A stretch of 64,000 nucleotides of DNA from CATQGW01 sp965262235 (GTDB lineage Bacteria; Chloroflexota; Dehalococcoidia; Bin125), in NCBI GenBank assembly GCA_965262235.1, contig OZ253504.1, forward strand, positions 3,038,001-3,102,000, read 5' to 3'. The position numbers and the translations under genes were made by a program. The stretch's first letter is position 1, and every line of letters starts with the position of its first letter. Below are positions 44,249-52,135 of this stretch, one piece after another. The notes below the pieces were generated by a model that saw only the letters and a list, made by a program, of their open reading frames with translations, did no database searches and was not told where the DNA came from.

Positions 44249-45310
44249 TCAGCCCGGAGTCACCCTCAGGGCGCCGCCTGGGGCGGGGGCGGTGACACGG
44301 GCGATTTGGCCGGCCTGGACGCCTCGTTGCCTGAGGGCTCGCTCCAGGTGGGGCGCTTCGATGGGGCCGGTGGAGATCAGCAGCCCGCCGGAGGTCTGGG
44401 GGTCGTAGAGCAGGGCGTCTTCGAGCGGGGAGAGCTCGGCCTCGGTAGTGATGCGGGCGCCGTAGAAGGCGCGGTTGCGGTCCTGACCGCCGCTGCCGAA
44501 GCCGGCCTCGACGGCGGCTGCGAGGCCGTCGAGCGCCTCGACCCGATTGAGATTGAGCTCGATCGCGGCGTGGCTCTGCTCGGCGATCTCCCAGAGGTGG
44601 CCGCCGAGGCCGAAGCCGGTGACATCGGCCATCGCGTGGACGGGGAATTCGGCGGCGGTCTCGGCCGCGGCGCGGTTGAGCGTCATCATCTGCTCGATCG
44701 CGCCGCGCATGTGCGCCGCGGCCACCGCGTCTGACCCGTTGGCGCCGATCAGCACCCCGGTGCCGATCGGCTTGGTCAGCAGCACGATGTCGCCGGGTTG
44801 GGCGCCGGCGTTGCGCTGGATGCGGTCGGGATGCACGATCCCGGTCACGGAGAGACCGAACTTAGGCTCCTCATCGATGATCGTGTGGCCGCCGGCGACG
44901 GCCGCCCCCGCCTCTCGGACCTTGTCTGCGCCGCCGCGCAGGATGGCGGCGGCGATCTCGATGGGAAGGTCCTCGGGGAAGGCGGCGATGTTGAGCGCGA
45001 AGAGCACGCTGCCGCCCATCGCGTAGACATCGGACATCGCGTTGGCTGCGGCGATTGCGCCGTATTCGTAGGGGTCATCAACGACCGGGGCGAAGAAGTC
45101 GAGCGTCTGCACGAGGGCGTGCTGCTCGTCGAGCACGTACACAGCCGCATCGTCGGGGGCGTCAAGGCCCACGACGAGCTGGGGGAACTGCTCGGGCGGG
45201 AATTGGCTGCCAAGATCGCGCAACACGTGCGCCAGGCCTTCAGGCCCGTACTTGGAGCCTCAACCGCCGCAGCGCGCCAGATCGGTGAGGCGTAGTTCGC
45301 GCTCGACCAC
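44249..45310 (-). CDS. selD: Selenide, water dikinase with Sec at position 17
   Basis: This 353-aa enzyme makes selenophosphate, the selenium donor for selenocysteine and selenouridine. From GTG 45310 (AAAGGAG ribosome binding site, 6-nt spacing) the frame reads VVERELRLTDLARCGG, then TGA at 45262-45260, then GSKYGPEGLAHVL. The TGA falls at residue 17, the position of the catalytic Cys17 of E. coli SelD, and Lys20 is also conserved. Downstream motifs are DDAAVY, NAMSDVYAMGG, AAVAGGHTIIDEEP and GFGLGGHLWE. Selenocysteine is the simplest reading of the TGA. A start after the TGA (GTG 45226) would delete the catalytic site. No other sel genes are visible in the window. Confidence 0.9.
45234..45262 (-). 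promoter_or_regulatory. Sec UGA codon and candidate bacterial SECIS hairpin
   Basis: On the minus strand TGA is followed after 12 nt by GGGCC-TGAA-GGCCT, a 5-bp stem with a 4-nt loop placed 18-21 nt after the codon. Bacterial SECIS elements lie directly 3' of the UGA with an apical loop at about this distance, and bind SelB. The stem is short, so support is moderate. Confidence 0.55.
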
Positions 45311-45378
45311 GGCTTTCTCCTTTACACAGGGGGACGATCGTCAGGATATCGCGGCTGTGCGCGAATCCTCCGCGCTCA

Positions 45379-45384
45379 TAGAAT
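45379..45384 (+). promoter_or_regulatory. -10 element TAGAAT, leaderless spacing
   Basis: TAGAAT ends 6 nt before GTG 45391 with no ribosome binding site. It faces away from selD in the divergent gap. Confidence 0.55.
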
Positions 45385-45390
45385 GTTCGC

Positions 45391-46755
45391 GTGAGGCGAA
45401 TCTTCTCTACCTGGTCCGGACGCACGTTCGAGGCGCTGTCGCATCGGCATTTCCGCATCCTGTTTGCGGGAACGCTGTTCGCGACGACCGCCTACATGAT
45501 GATGTTCGTGGCGATGTCGATCGTCGCGTTCGACCTCGGCGGGACGAATACCGCGGTCGGCTTCGTGGGCATGGGCACCGGCATCTCGATGCTCCTGGGC
45601 GGACCGATCGGCGGGGCGGTCGCGGACCGGGTCAATCGCAAGCGGTTGATCGTGATCGGCCAGGGCGCGGGCGCGGCGATCCTGGTCCTGACCGGCGCGC
45701 TGTTGGCGCTCGACGTCCTGACGTTGCCGCTGTTTTTCCTGCTGACGCTGGTGCTGGGTGCGACGTTCGTGTTCATGGGCCCGGCGCGGAACGCGTTCAC
45801 CCGTGACATCGTCGGTCCGCGTCTGATCGGCAACGCCGTCGCACTGAACCAACTCGCGCACACCTGGGGGCAGCCGTTCGCGCCACTGATCGCGGCGGTG
45901 CTGATCGACAGTGCAGTGGGCGGCGGCGGCACCTACATCGCGATGGGCGCGCTGGTCTCGATCGGCGTCGTCACGATGGCGTTGATGCCGGATCGGCAGG
46001 CGCCGGACGACGGACCGAAGCGCAGCCTCGTGTCGGACCTGGCGGCGGGCGCGCGCTACGTCTTCCAGCGGCCCGACCTGCGGCTGATGCTGCTGCTGTT
46101 CGCGAGCGCGGTGGTGCTTGGCTTCATGTTCCGCGTGCTGACGCCCGCGCTGCTGGTGCTGCACCTCGACCGCAGTGCCACCGACATGGGCCTGATGATG
46201 CTGGTCAACGGCCTGGCCGCGGCGGCCGTGGCGTTGCTGGTGGCGGGGCTCGCGACCTCGCGCTGGTCGTGGCCGCTGATCCTCTCGCTGATGTGTTTGA
46301 TGGGGCTCGGCTACCTGGTGATGTCGCAAGCGCAGACCTACGGCGCGGCCGTGGCCTCGATGGCGCTGCTCGGGCCCGGATTGCAGGGTCCCGTGCTGCT
46401 GCTCCAGGCGAAGATCGTGATGAGCACGGAGCCCGCCTATCTGGGCCGGGTGACGGCGTTCTCGATGATGTCATTCGGGCTGTCATCGCTGCTGGGGATG
46501 CCCGCCGGGATCGCGGCGGACGCGCTGGGTGAGCGCGAGGTGCTGACCGGAGTGGGGCTGCTCACCTTCGTGATCGTCGCGCTGGGCGTGGTGGGCTGGA
46601 TGACGTGGGGGCGGAGCTCGTCGGCGATCATTCCGGATCTGGCGACCACGCCAGATCTGCGCGGCGCGGCGCTGCCGGCCGCCGTCGGGGCGTTGCCGCC
46701 GCCCGTGGGCTTGCGGCCAACCGCGCTGATGTCGGCGCAGAAATCGGACAACTAG
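45391..46755 (+). CDS. MFS transporter, first of a tandem pair
   Basis: This 454-aa major facilitator transporter has about 12 hydrophobic helices and the motif A region GGAVADRVNRKRLIV between helices 2 and 3. It is of the MFS_3/EntS-like efflux type. The mid-loop after helix 6 (MPDRQAPDDGPKRSLVS) and the C-terminal tail (TPDLRGAALPAAVGA to SAQKSDN) are cytoplasmic. The downstream gene is a clear paralogue sharing the N-terminal FEALSHRHFRILF-type start and the same tail. Direction is probably export. The substrate is unknown. Confidence 0.85.
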   Translation: MRRIFSTWSGRTFEALSHRHFRILFAGTLFATTAYMMMFVAMSIVAFDLGGTNTAVGFVGMGTGISMLLGGPIGGAVADRVNRKRLIVIGQGAGAAILVLTGALLALDVLTLPLFFLLTLVLGATFVFMGPARNAFTRDIVGPRLIGNAVALNQLAHTWGQPFAPLIAAVLIDSAVGGGGTYIAMGALVSIGVVTMALMPDRQAPDDGPKRSLVSDLAAGARYVFQRPDLRLMLLLFASAVVLGFMFRVLTPALLVLHLDRSATDMGLMMLVNGLAAAAVALLVAGLATSRWSWPLILSLMCLMGLGYLVMSQAQTYGAAVASMALLGPGLQGPVLLLQAKIVMSTEPAYLGRVTAFSMMSFGLSSLLGMPAGIAADALGEREVLTGVGLLTFVIVALGVVGWMTWGRSSSAIIPDLATTPDLRGAALPAAVGALPPPVGLRPTALMSAQKSDN

Positions 46756-46840
46756 GCGCGTCACTCCTGCGTTCGGCCGCGCGCGCGTCACCCCCGCGCC
46801 TCCGCTCTGACATTCCCGATGAAGGACCGGCGGCAAAGCG

Positions 46841-46846
46841 TAGACT
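46841..46846 (+). promoter_or_regulatory. -10 element TAGACT, leaderless spacing
   Basis: TAGACT ends 6 nt before GTG 46853. The second transporter thus has its own promoter rather than relying on the first gene. Confidence 0.55.
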
Positions 46847-46852
46847 CTTCGC

Positions 46853-48235
46853 GTGATCCGAATCATTTCTGCCTGGTCGGCGAATACGTTTGCGGCGCTC
46901 GGACACCGGCAGTTCCGCATCCTCTTCTTCGGCACGCTGTTCGCGACGCTCGCGTACATGATGATGATGTTCACGATGGGGATCGTGGCCGAGGACCTCT
47001 CGGGCACGAACGCGGCGGTTGGCATGATCGCGTTTGCGATCGGGCTCTCGATGTTCTTTCTCTCGCCGTTCGGCGGCGTGATCGCGGACCGGCTCAATCG
47101 CAAGTGGTTGATCGTGCTGGGGCAGGGCGCGGGGGCCCTGCTGCTTGCGGTGATCGGGCTGCTGCTGGTGGCCGGGCTGCTGACGCTGCCGATCTTCTTC
47201 ATCCTCTCGCTGTTCCTCGGCTCGACGTTTGTCTTCATGAGCCCGGCGCGGCAGGCGTTCACGGCCGACATCGTGGGGCCGCGGCTGGTCGCCAACGCGA
47301 TCGTGCTGTCGCAGATGTCGCACATCTGGGGGCAGCCGTTCTCGCCGTTCATCGCTTCGATTTTGGTCAAGACGCCGCTGGGGCCGGGCGGCACCTACAT
47401 CATGATGGCGACGCTGGTGTTCATCGGCGTCGTGACGGTGGCGCTGATGCGCTACCGGCGTACGGCGCCGCCGGTCGACCCTGCCGCTCCGGTGCAGAAA
47501 CGCAGCGTGGCGCGCGACATGGGCGCGGGCGCGGTCTACGTCTGGCGACGGCCGCAGCTGCGCTTCATGATGCTGCTGCTGGTCGCCACGATCGTGGTCG
47601 GCTCGGTCTTCCGGATCGTGTTGCCTCGCTACATGGTGGAGGTGCTGGACCGCACGCCGGCCGATCAGGGTGTGCTGCTGCTGACCTACGGCCTGGGCGC
47701 TGCCGCGGCGGGGTTGATCATCGCCGGGATCGCGACCTCGCGTTGGGCCTGGCCGGTGCTGCTGGCGATGATCGCGTTGATGGGCGTGGGCCACTTCCTG
47801 CTGGCCGGGGCGACCTCGATGGGCCACGCGACGATCGCGCTGGGGATCATGGGGCCGGGGCTGCAGGGCCCGATGATGCTGCTCCAGGCCAGCATCATGA
47901 TGAACACGGAGCCGGCCTACTACGGGCGGGTGATGAGCTTCACGATGATGGCCTGGGGCCTGCAGATGCTGATCGGTCTGCCGATCGGGTTCGTCGCTGA
48001 CTTCATCGGCGAGCGCGAGGTGATGGCGATGCTCGGTGTGCTGGGGCTCGTGCTCGCGGTGCTGGGGACGATGGGCTGGCTCGCGATCATCAAGCGTGCG
48101 CCGGCGCCGGCGATCGCGCTGGCGGAGACGCCGGAGCTGCGCGGCGCGGCGCTGCCCGGGCCGGTGACGCCGCCGCTGTCGGTCGAGAGTTTGCGGTCGG
48201 TGGCGTTGATGTCGGGGCAGAAGCCGACGGACTAG
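46853..48235 (+). CDS. MFS transporter, second of a tandem pair
   Basis: This 460-aa paralogue of the preceding gene has about 12 helices and motif A GGVIADRLNRKWLIV. It shares LFFGTLFATLAYMMMMF near the start, VGPRLVANAIVLSQMSHIWG in helix 4-5 and the unusual tail TPELRGAALPGPVTP ending SGQKPTD. Both genes keep the GTG start and leaderless spacing, so the duplication included the promoter. A 97-bp gap separates them. Probably an efflux pump. Confidence 0.85.
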   Translation: MIRIISAWSANTFAALGHRQFRILFFGTLFATLAYMMMMFTMGIVAEDLSGTNAAVGMIAFAIGLSMFFLSPFGGVIADRLNRKWLIVLGQGAGALLLAVIGLLLVAGLLTLPIFFILSLFLGSTFVFMSPARQAFTADIVGPRLVANAIVLSQMSHIWGQPFSPFIASILVKTPLGPGGTYIMMATLVFIGVVTVALMRYRRTAPPVDPAAPVQKRSVARDMGAGAVYVWRRPQLRFMMLLLVATIVVGSVFRIVLPRYMVEVLDRTPADQGVLLLTYGLGAAAAGLIIAGIATSRWAWPVLLAMIALMGVGHFLLAGATSMGHATIALGIMGPGLQGPMMLLQASIMMNTEPAYYGRVMSFTMMAWGLQMLIGLPIGFVADFIGEREVMAMLGVLGLVLAVLGTMGWLAIIKRAPAPAIALAETPELRGAALPGPVTPPLSVESLRSVALMSGQKPTD

Positions 48236-48327
48236 TGGGCGTTCGCGCGGGCGGGCTGACGGCGACACCTCTGTAGCGCTTCTGTAGCGCGGGCCACTGA
48301 ACCGGGACGACCTGGCACTGCGCGCGG

Positions 48328-48356
48328 TTGCGTCCTTCGACTCATCTCCGTACATT
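48328..48356 (+). promoter_or_regulatory. Promoter for the phage-derived operon (TTGCGT-17-TACATT)
   Basis: TTGCGT at 48328-48333 and TACATT at 48351-48356 are separated by 17 nt, a standard sigma-70-type arrangement. The start would be near 48364, upstream of the terminator-like hairpin at 48390. Just before, CTGTAGCGC occurs twice (about 48270-48291), a possible operator. Confidence 0.45.
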
Positions 48357-48389
48357 CGTTCGCATCACATCGCGCCGCGCGCGCCTCCG

Positions 48390-48427
48390 AGCGCCGAACG
48401 GGTTCGTCCCGTCGGCGCTTTCTTGTT
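48390..48427 (+). terminator. Terminator/attenuator hairpin ahead of the phage operon
   Basis: AGCGCCG-A-ACGGG pairs with CCCGT-CGGCGCT around TTCGT (12 bp with one bulged A), followed by TTTCTTGTTT. The T-rich side overlaps the ribosome binding site of the first operon gene, so it lies between the promoter and the start. It could be a terminator for the MFS gene upstream or an attenuator controlling the operon. Confidence 0.65.
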
Positions 48428-48438
48428 TGGAGGCGCAA

Positions 48439-48903
48439 TTGCAGACACCCACCACCCAGCCCGAGCGGAGCGAGGCTCCGCCGCCGGCTCCGGCCGAGGC
48501 GCCGCCGGTTGAAGCGGGAGCGTCGCCGCTGCGCGAGGCGATGCTCGACGCGATCGGCGCGCTCTCGGACGAGGAGCGCGATCGGCTGACCGCCGCAGCA
48601 GCGCCCGCAGAGACGGTGCGCATCTGGCGCGACCTGGTCGCGGACCGCGCGATGCAGGAGCGGCAGTCGGAGCTCGTCGGCGAGGCGCTCGATGAGATCG
48701 AGCTGCGCGAGAGCACGCGTCGCGACGAAGTTCGCGCGAACCGCCCGCGACCCACACGCGACGTGCGCGGCGGCGCGCCGCCGCGCGAGCCGAGCAGCGT
48801 CGCCGAGTGGACGACCCACATCCGCGACGCGGGGGCCGAGGCGGACGCCGGCGAGCGTCGCAGCCGCTTCGCGGCCTGGCTCGCCGCCAACCCCTACGCC
48901 TGA
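48439..48903 (+). CDS. Putative scaffold-like protein upstream of the capsid gene
   Basis: This protein of about 154 aa is not recognised. I chose TTG 48439, which has TTTGGAGG upstream. The first 40 residues are Pro/Ala/Glu-rich, then a helical, highly charged segment follows (LREAMLDAIGALSDEERDRL, then RIWRDLVADRAMQERQSEL). The end is RFAAWLAANPYA. Acidic helical proteins directly before the major capsid gene are commonly scaffolding or capsid-assembly proteins, and position is the only argument here. Confidence 0.45.
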   Translation: MQTPTTQPERSEAPPPAPAEAPPVEAGASPLREAMLDAIGALSDEERDRLTAAAAPAETVRIWRDLVADRAMQERQSELVGEALDEIELRESTRRDEVRANRPRPTRDVRGGAPPREPSSVAEWTTHIRDAGAEADAGERRSRFAAWLAANPYA

Positions 48904-48950
48904 GCAACCCACCTGACCGCACCTGACTGAAATGGACGAAAGGAACAGAC

Positions 48951-49835
48951 ATGGCCGACACCCTCGCCAGCAACGTTCAGGCCTCCTACTCGGAGATCAT
49001 CGAACGCACGATCGCGCAAATGCCGCAATCGGCGCCGATGCTCTCGTTGGCCCGAAAGGTGATCATCCCGAAAGGACACAACGAAGCGAAGATTCCGCGG
49101 ATTTCGAGCGTCAGCACCGTGCAGACGCCGAGCGATGGCGCGGAGCTGACCAGCTACTCGCGCTTCACGCTGAGCAGCACGACGATCGCGCCGACCTTCC
49201 GCGCGATTCTCGTGCGCGTGCACATCCGCGCGCAGAACTACGCGCGCGAGGACCTCGTGCGGCTGATCTCGGATGAGATGGCGCTCTCGCAGGGCCAGGA
49301 CATCGACACCGACCTGACCGGCGAGTTCGCCAACTGGCACACCGACAACGACGTGGGCACGACCAACGTCGACCTCACGCTGTCGACGCTGCGGACGGCG
49401 CGGCGCAAGCTGCAGTCGATCCCGCGGGCCAAGGGCGGGCCGCCGCGCGGCGACATCATCGCCGTGCTCGCGCCGATCCCGGCCGAGGACGTGGTCAGCG
49501 ACCTGGGCGCGACGGGCGGCGTCTCGGGTGCGAGCCCGTGGATCCCGCGCGGGCTCTCGGAGCAGCTGATCCGGCGCTTCATGATCAGCGAAATCCCGCT
49601 GATGGGCGCCTCGGTGTTCGTTGACGGCTACATGCCCAAGGACGGCTCGGGCGACTACATCTGCTCGATGTTCGGTCGTGACGCGCTGGCCTGGGCGTGC
49701 TCGATGGACTGGACGCTGGACGTGTTCTCGGAGGCCAACTGGCCGGGCGTGATCCTGCGCTCGCTGGCCGACTACGACGCCGGGATCGCCGGCTACGCAC
49801 ACCACGGCGCGCAGATCACCGCGGACGGGGGCTAA
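48951..49835 (+). CDS. HK97-fold-like phage major capsid protein
   Basis: This 294-aa protein resembles major capsid proteins of marine tailed phages. The opening is MADTLASNVQASYSEIIERT, then NEAKIPRISSVSTVQTPSDG (like N-arm and E-loop) and VRVHIRAQNYAREDLVRLIS (spine helix). LSTLRTARRKLQSIPRAKGG, then DIIAVLAPIPAEDV and FGRDALAWACSMDW match the P- and A-domain order. It assembles shells in phage. No prohead protease or portal gene is nearby, so self-assembly or encapsulin-like domestication are both open. AAAGGAA precedes the ATG. Confidence 0.68.
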   Translation: MADTLASNVQASYSEIIERTIAQMPQSAPMLSLARKVIIPKGHNEAKIPRISSVSTVQTPSDGAELTSYSRFTLSSTTIAPTFRAILVRVHIRAQNYAREDLVRLISDEMALSQGQDIDTDLTGEFANWHTDNDVGTTNVDLTLSTLRTARRKLQSIPRAKGGPPRGDIIAVLAPIPAEDVVSDLGATGGVSGASPWIPRGLSEQLIRRFMISEIPLMGASVFVDGYMPKDGSGDYICSMFGRDALAWACSMDWTLDVFSEANWPGVILRSLADYDAGIAGYAHHGAQITADGG

Positions 49836-49837
49836 CG

Positions 49838-50125
49838 ATGCCCACGCATCCGTCCGGCCGCTCCCGCCGCTACCACCTGCCGGCGATCAGCACGGGCACG
49901 CGCGCCACCCGCGCCAACGTGCGCGTCGCGAAGACCGACAAGCACGGGCGTGGCTACGAGGGCCGCGACCAGCACCTGCTGGGACACGGCTTTCACGACA
50001 GCCGCGAGGCCGAGCGCCTGCTGCTCGAGAGCGCCGACGAGCTGGGGCTCGACCACCACGCCGTCGAGCTCGACACACGGCACTGGCTGGAGACGGACAT
50101 CAACGCCGGCTTCGGGCCCTCGTAG
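49838..50125 (+). CDS. Small phage-operon protein, unknown
   Basis: This 95-aa basic protein starts 3 bp after the capsid stop. It is rich in His and Arg (RRYHLPAISTGTRATRANVR, then DKHGRGYEGRDQHLLGHGF). No family recognised. The tight spacing places it in the operon. Confidence 0.5.
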   Translation: MPTHPSGRSRRYHLPAISTGTRATRANVRVAKTDKHGRGYEGRDQHLLGHGFHDSREAERLLLESADELGLDHHAVELDTRHWLETDINAGFGPS

Positions 50126-50161
50126 CCACACGCCATCACACCGATCGAAAGGAACGATCCG

Positions 50162-50527
50162 ATGACCACTTCCGAATCCGCGCGCTTCGTCTACCCCGAG
50201 GCGCTGAACCCCGCGCAGCGACCGCTGCTGCTGTTTCACCGCCACCTCCGCGCCGTGCGTGCGGCAGGCGGCGACCTGGCCGAGTACGACCTGCTGATGT
50301 TTCGGCCCGAGGGTCCAGACGGCGAGCCGCCGGCCGACTGGGTCGCCACTCCGGCCGCGAAGTACCTCAAGCACCGCTCGCTGGAGTGGGCCGAGGCGGC
50401 TTCGGTCGACGAGCTGCCGGAGGCCTACCGGGCGCTCGCCGAAGCGCTCGATGCGGCGCTCGACAACGCGTCCGACGGTGCGTCCGAGACCCACCCGGCC
50501 GACGAGGAGATTGGAGGCTCGTCGTGA
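50162..50527 (+). CDS. Small phage-operon protein, unknown
   Basis: This 121-aa acidic protein has AAAGGAA before the ATG. Mostly helical and charged (PAQRPLLLFHRHLRAVRAAG, then LKHRSLEWAEAASVDELPE). The stop overlaps the GTG start of the next gene. It may be a head-tail or chaperone-type protein by position, but I see no motif that supports this. Confidence 0.5.
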   Translation: MTTSESARFVYPEALNPAQRPLLLFHRHLRAVRAAGGDLAEYDLLMFRPEGPDGEPPADWVATPAAKYLKHRSLEWAEAASVDELPEAYRALAEALDAALDNASDGASETHPADEEIGGSS

Positions 50528-50805
50528 CGCACGGCGTCGCGGTCGGCTTCGAGTCGCTGACGCTGGGCGCGGCGGCCGCCGGCTTCTCGGCGCAGCACGC
50601 GGGTCGCGCCAACCGCGCCTCCTGCAGCGTCGAGGGCGGCGCGCTGCGCTACCGGCTCGACGGCGAGCCGCCGACGGCCGCGGTCGGGCATCTGATCGCG
50701 GATGGGGCGTCGCTCGAGCTCGAGCACCGCGACCAGGTCCAGCGGGCGCGCTTCATCGCGGTCGGCGGCGGCCCGGTGACGCTGCGAGCCAGCTTCTTCC
50801 TCTGA
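50524..50805 (+). CDS. Small beta-rich virion-like protein
   Basis: This 93-aa protein starts at GTG 50524. The pattern SCSVEGGALRYRLDGEPPTA, then VGHLIADGASLELEHRDQV and VTLRASFFL resembles small beta-sandwich proteins that follow capsid genes in many tailed phages (an 'R-DG-PT---G' turn then a final strand). This supports the phage origin of the block. Its role in particles is not known. Confidence 0.5.
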   Translation: MTHGVAVGFESLTLGAAAAGFSAQHAGRANRASCSVEGGALRYRLDGEPPTAAVGHLIADGASLELEHRDQVQRARFIAVGGGPVTLRASFFL

Positions 50806-50875
50806 GCCGCGGCGCCAACACCACGAACTGAACGAACTCAACGAACGCAAGAACCTAACGAACGGAGATGAGCTG

Positions 50876-51100
50876 ATGACTTCCCCGGCACAGCCTGACT
50901 CGGCGGCGGGCCGGCGGGACCGCCCCCCGCCGCCCTGTGACGGCCCCGACGACCCGATCTGGCAGTTTCTCGATCGGCTCGAGCGGGGCGTCGAACACAT
51001 CGAGGCGCGAATCGACCGCCTGTACATCGCCGTCGGCGGCGGGACCGTCCTGCTCGCCGCGATCGGCCTGGCCGCGGGCTTCATCGCTCGCGGCTCCTGA
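50876..51100 (+). CDS. Holin-like or XhlA-like small membrane protein
   Basis: This 74-aa protein has a helical part (IWQFLDRLERGVEHIEARID) and one hydrophobic C-terminal helix (about 50-70: IAVGGGTVLLAAIGLAAGFI). The layout matches XhlA-type holin partners that anchor at the membrane in lysis cassettes. The next gene is also a membrane protein and the endolysin follows it. Confidence 0.55.
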   Translation: MTSPAQPDSAAGRRDRPPPPCDGPDDPIWQFLDRLERGVEHIEARIDRLYIAVGGGTVLLAAIGLAAGFIARGS

Positions 51101-51113
51101 AAGGAACCGACTG

Positions 51114-51389
51114 ATGACCGACATGACCGACACGACACCGACCACACAGACGACTGACGAGCGCGCCAGCGACGGGGGCGATGCACGGGACCCGCTCTGG
51201 ATGCCGCGCGGCAGCGTGCGAGCCGCGATCGCCCTGGGCGTGATCGCGGTCTGGGCGCTGCTGGAGACCGGCGTGCTGGGACCGGTCGGCGCGAGCGACT
51301 CGGTGCGCACCATGGCGATCGCGGTCGCCGGCGCGTACGGCGTCCTGCGCGCTCAGGAGCGGCGCGGCTCCGAGGGAGCGGGCGAGTGA
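51114..51389 (+). CDS. Putative holin
   Basis: This 91-aa protein has two predicted membrane segments (about 38-55 and 64-79), a Thr/Asp-rich N-terminus and a short basic end (RAQERRGSEGAGE). Together with the upstream protein and the downstream amidase, the simplest reading is a holin that releases or times the endolysin. AAAGGAA precedes the ATG and the stop overlaps the endolysin start (GTGA). Confidence 0.6.
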   Translation: MTDMTDTTPTTQTTDERASDGGDARDPLWMPRGSVRAAIALGVIAVWALLETGVLGPVGASDSVRTMAIAVAGAYGVLRAQERRGSEGAGE

Positions 51390-52126
51390 CCACTCAACGT
51401 TCCAACAACGACACGCCGCAGGGCACAGGGCAGGCCCCGGACCTTGGGGGGCTCCGGGGCCTGCCCGCCGGGGCGGTCACGATCTGGGCGCCGGCGCACG
51501 AGTCGAACTTCGGCGCCGCTCCGTCGCTGCCCTACAGCGGCGCCCCGCGACGCCAGCTCTCGATCTGCTACCACACGCCGGAGGAGCAGCCGGACGACGT
51601 GGAAACGACGCCGGCCTGGTTCCAGCGGCCTGAGGCGAACGCGTCGACCGGCTACTACGCCGACTCCGACGGCGACCTCTGGCAGATGGTGCGCGACCAC
51701 GATTTCGCATGGGCGCAGGGCACCCGGACCAGCGTGCGACCGAACACGCGCTTGCCGCGGCCGACCTGGTGGCGCGACGAGTGCGTCTCCTACAACACCT
51801 GCATGCTCTCGATTGAGATCGAGGGCTACGCGCGAGAGATCGCCGACACGTTCGTCCCCGGCTCGCGCCACTTCGAGGCGGTCGCGGCATGGGCGGCGTT
51901 CCAGTGCGCGAAGTATCAGATCCCGGTCGATCGCGAGCATCATCTCGGCCACGACGAGCTCTGCACGACGAAGTCAGATCCCGGCCCCGGCTTCCCCTGG
52001 GACGCGCTGCTCGAAGCGATCGCCGACCGGCTAGCGGCACCCTCGGTCGAGGCCCGGCTGGCGGCGGTCGAGCACCAGCTTGCCGCGCTGCGCGAGCACA
52101 CCCACGGCGTCCCGCTTCCGGCCTAA
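51386..52126 (+). CDS. Phage endolysin, N-acetylmuramoyl-L-alanine amidase
   Basis: This 246-aa protein has an Amidase_2 core (PF01510). Zn-ligand candidates are the His in SICYHTPEEQ, the late His in HHLGHDEL and the Asp of KSDPGPGFPWD. ASTGYYADSDGDLWQMVRDH matches the conserved strand before the active site, and AWAQGTRT is the usual W. It cleaves the bond between peptide stem and MurNAc in peptidoglycan. The C-terminus is a short helical stretch. It closes the phage-derived operon. The TAA stop is part of the next gene's -10 hexamer. Confidence 0.8.
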   Translation: MTTQRSNNDTPQGTGQAPDLGGLRGLPAGAVTIWAPAHESNFGAAPSLPYSGAPRRQLSICYHTPEEQPDDVETTPAWFQRPEANASTGYYADSDGDLWQMVRDHDFAWAQGTRTSVRPNTRLPRPTWWRDECVSYNTCMLSIEIEGYAREIADTFVPGSRHFEAVAAWAAFQCAKYQIPVDREHHLGHDELCTTKSDPGPGFPWDALLEAIADRLAAPSVEARLAAVEHQLAALREHTHGVPLPA

Positions 52127-52129
52127 GCT
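52124..52129 (+). promoter_or_regulatory. -10 element TAAGCT, leaderless spacing
   Basis: TAAGCT includes the endolysin stop codon and ends 6 nt before ATG 52136 (paralogue P1). Confidence 0.5.
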
Positions 52130-52135
52130 CGGCGC

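Noticed and set aside
45234..45262. Short selD starting after the TGA as the real gene
   Set aside because: It would lack the catalytic Cys/Sec and Lys20 region, and the upstream GTG has a near-ideal ribosome binding site.
48328..52126. Complete prophage
   Set aside because: There are no integrase, terminase, portal, tail or replication genes, and no attachment-site repeats could be found at the edges.
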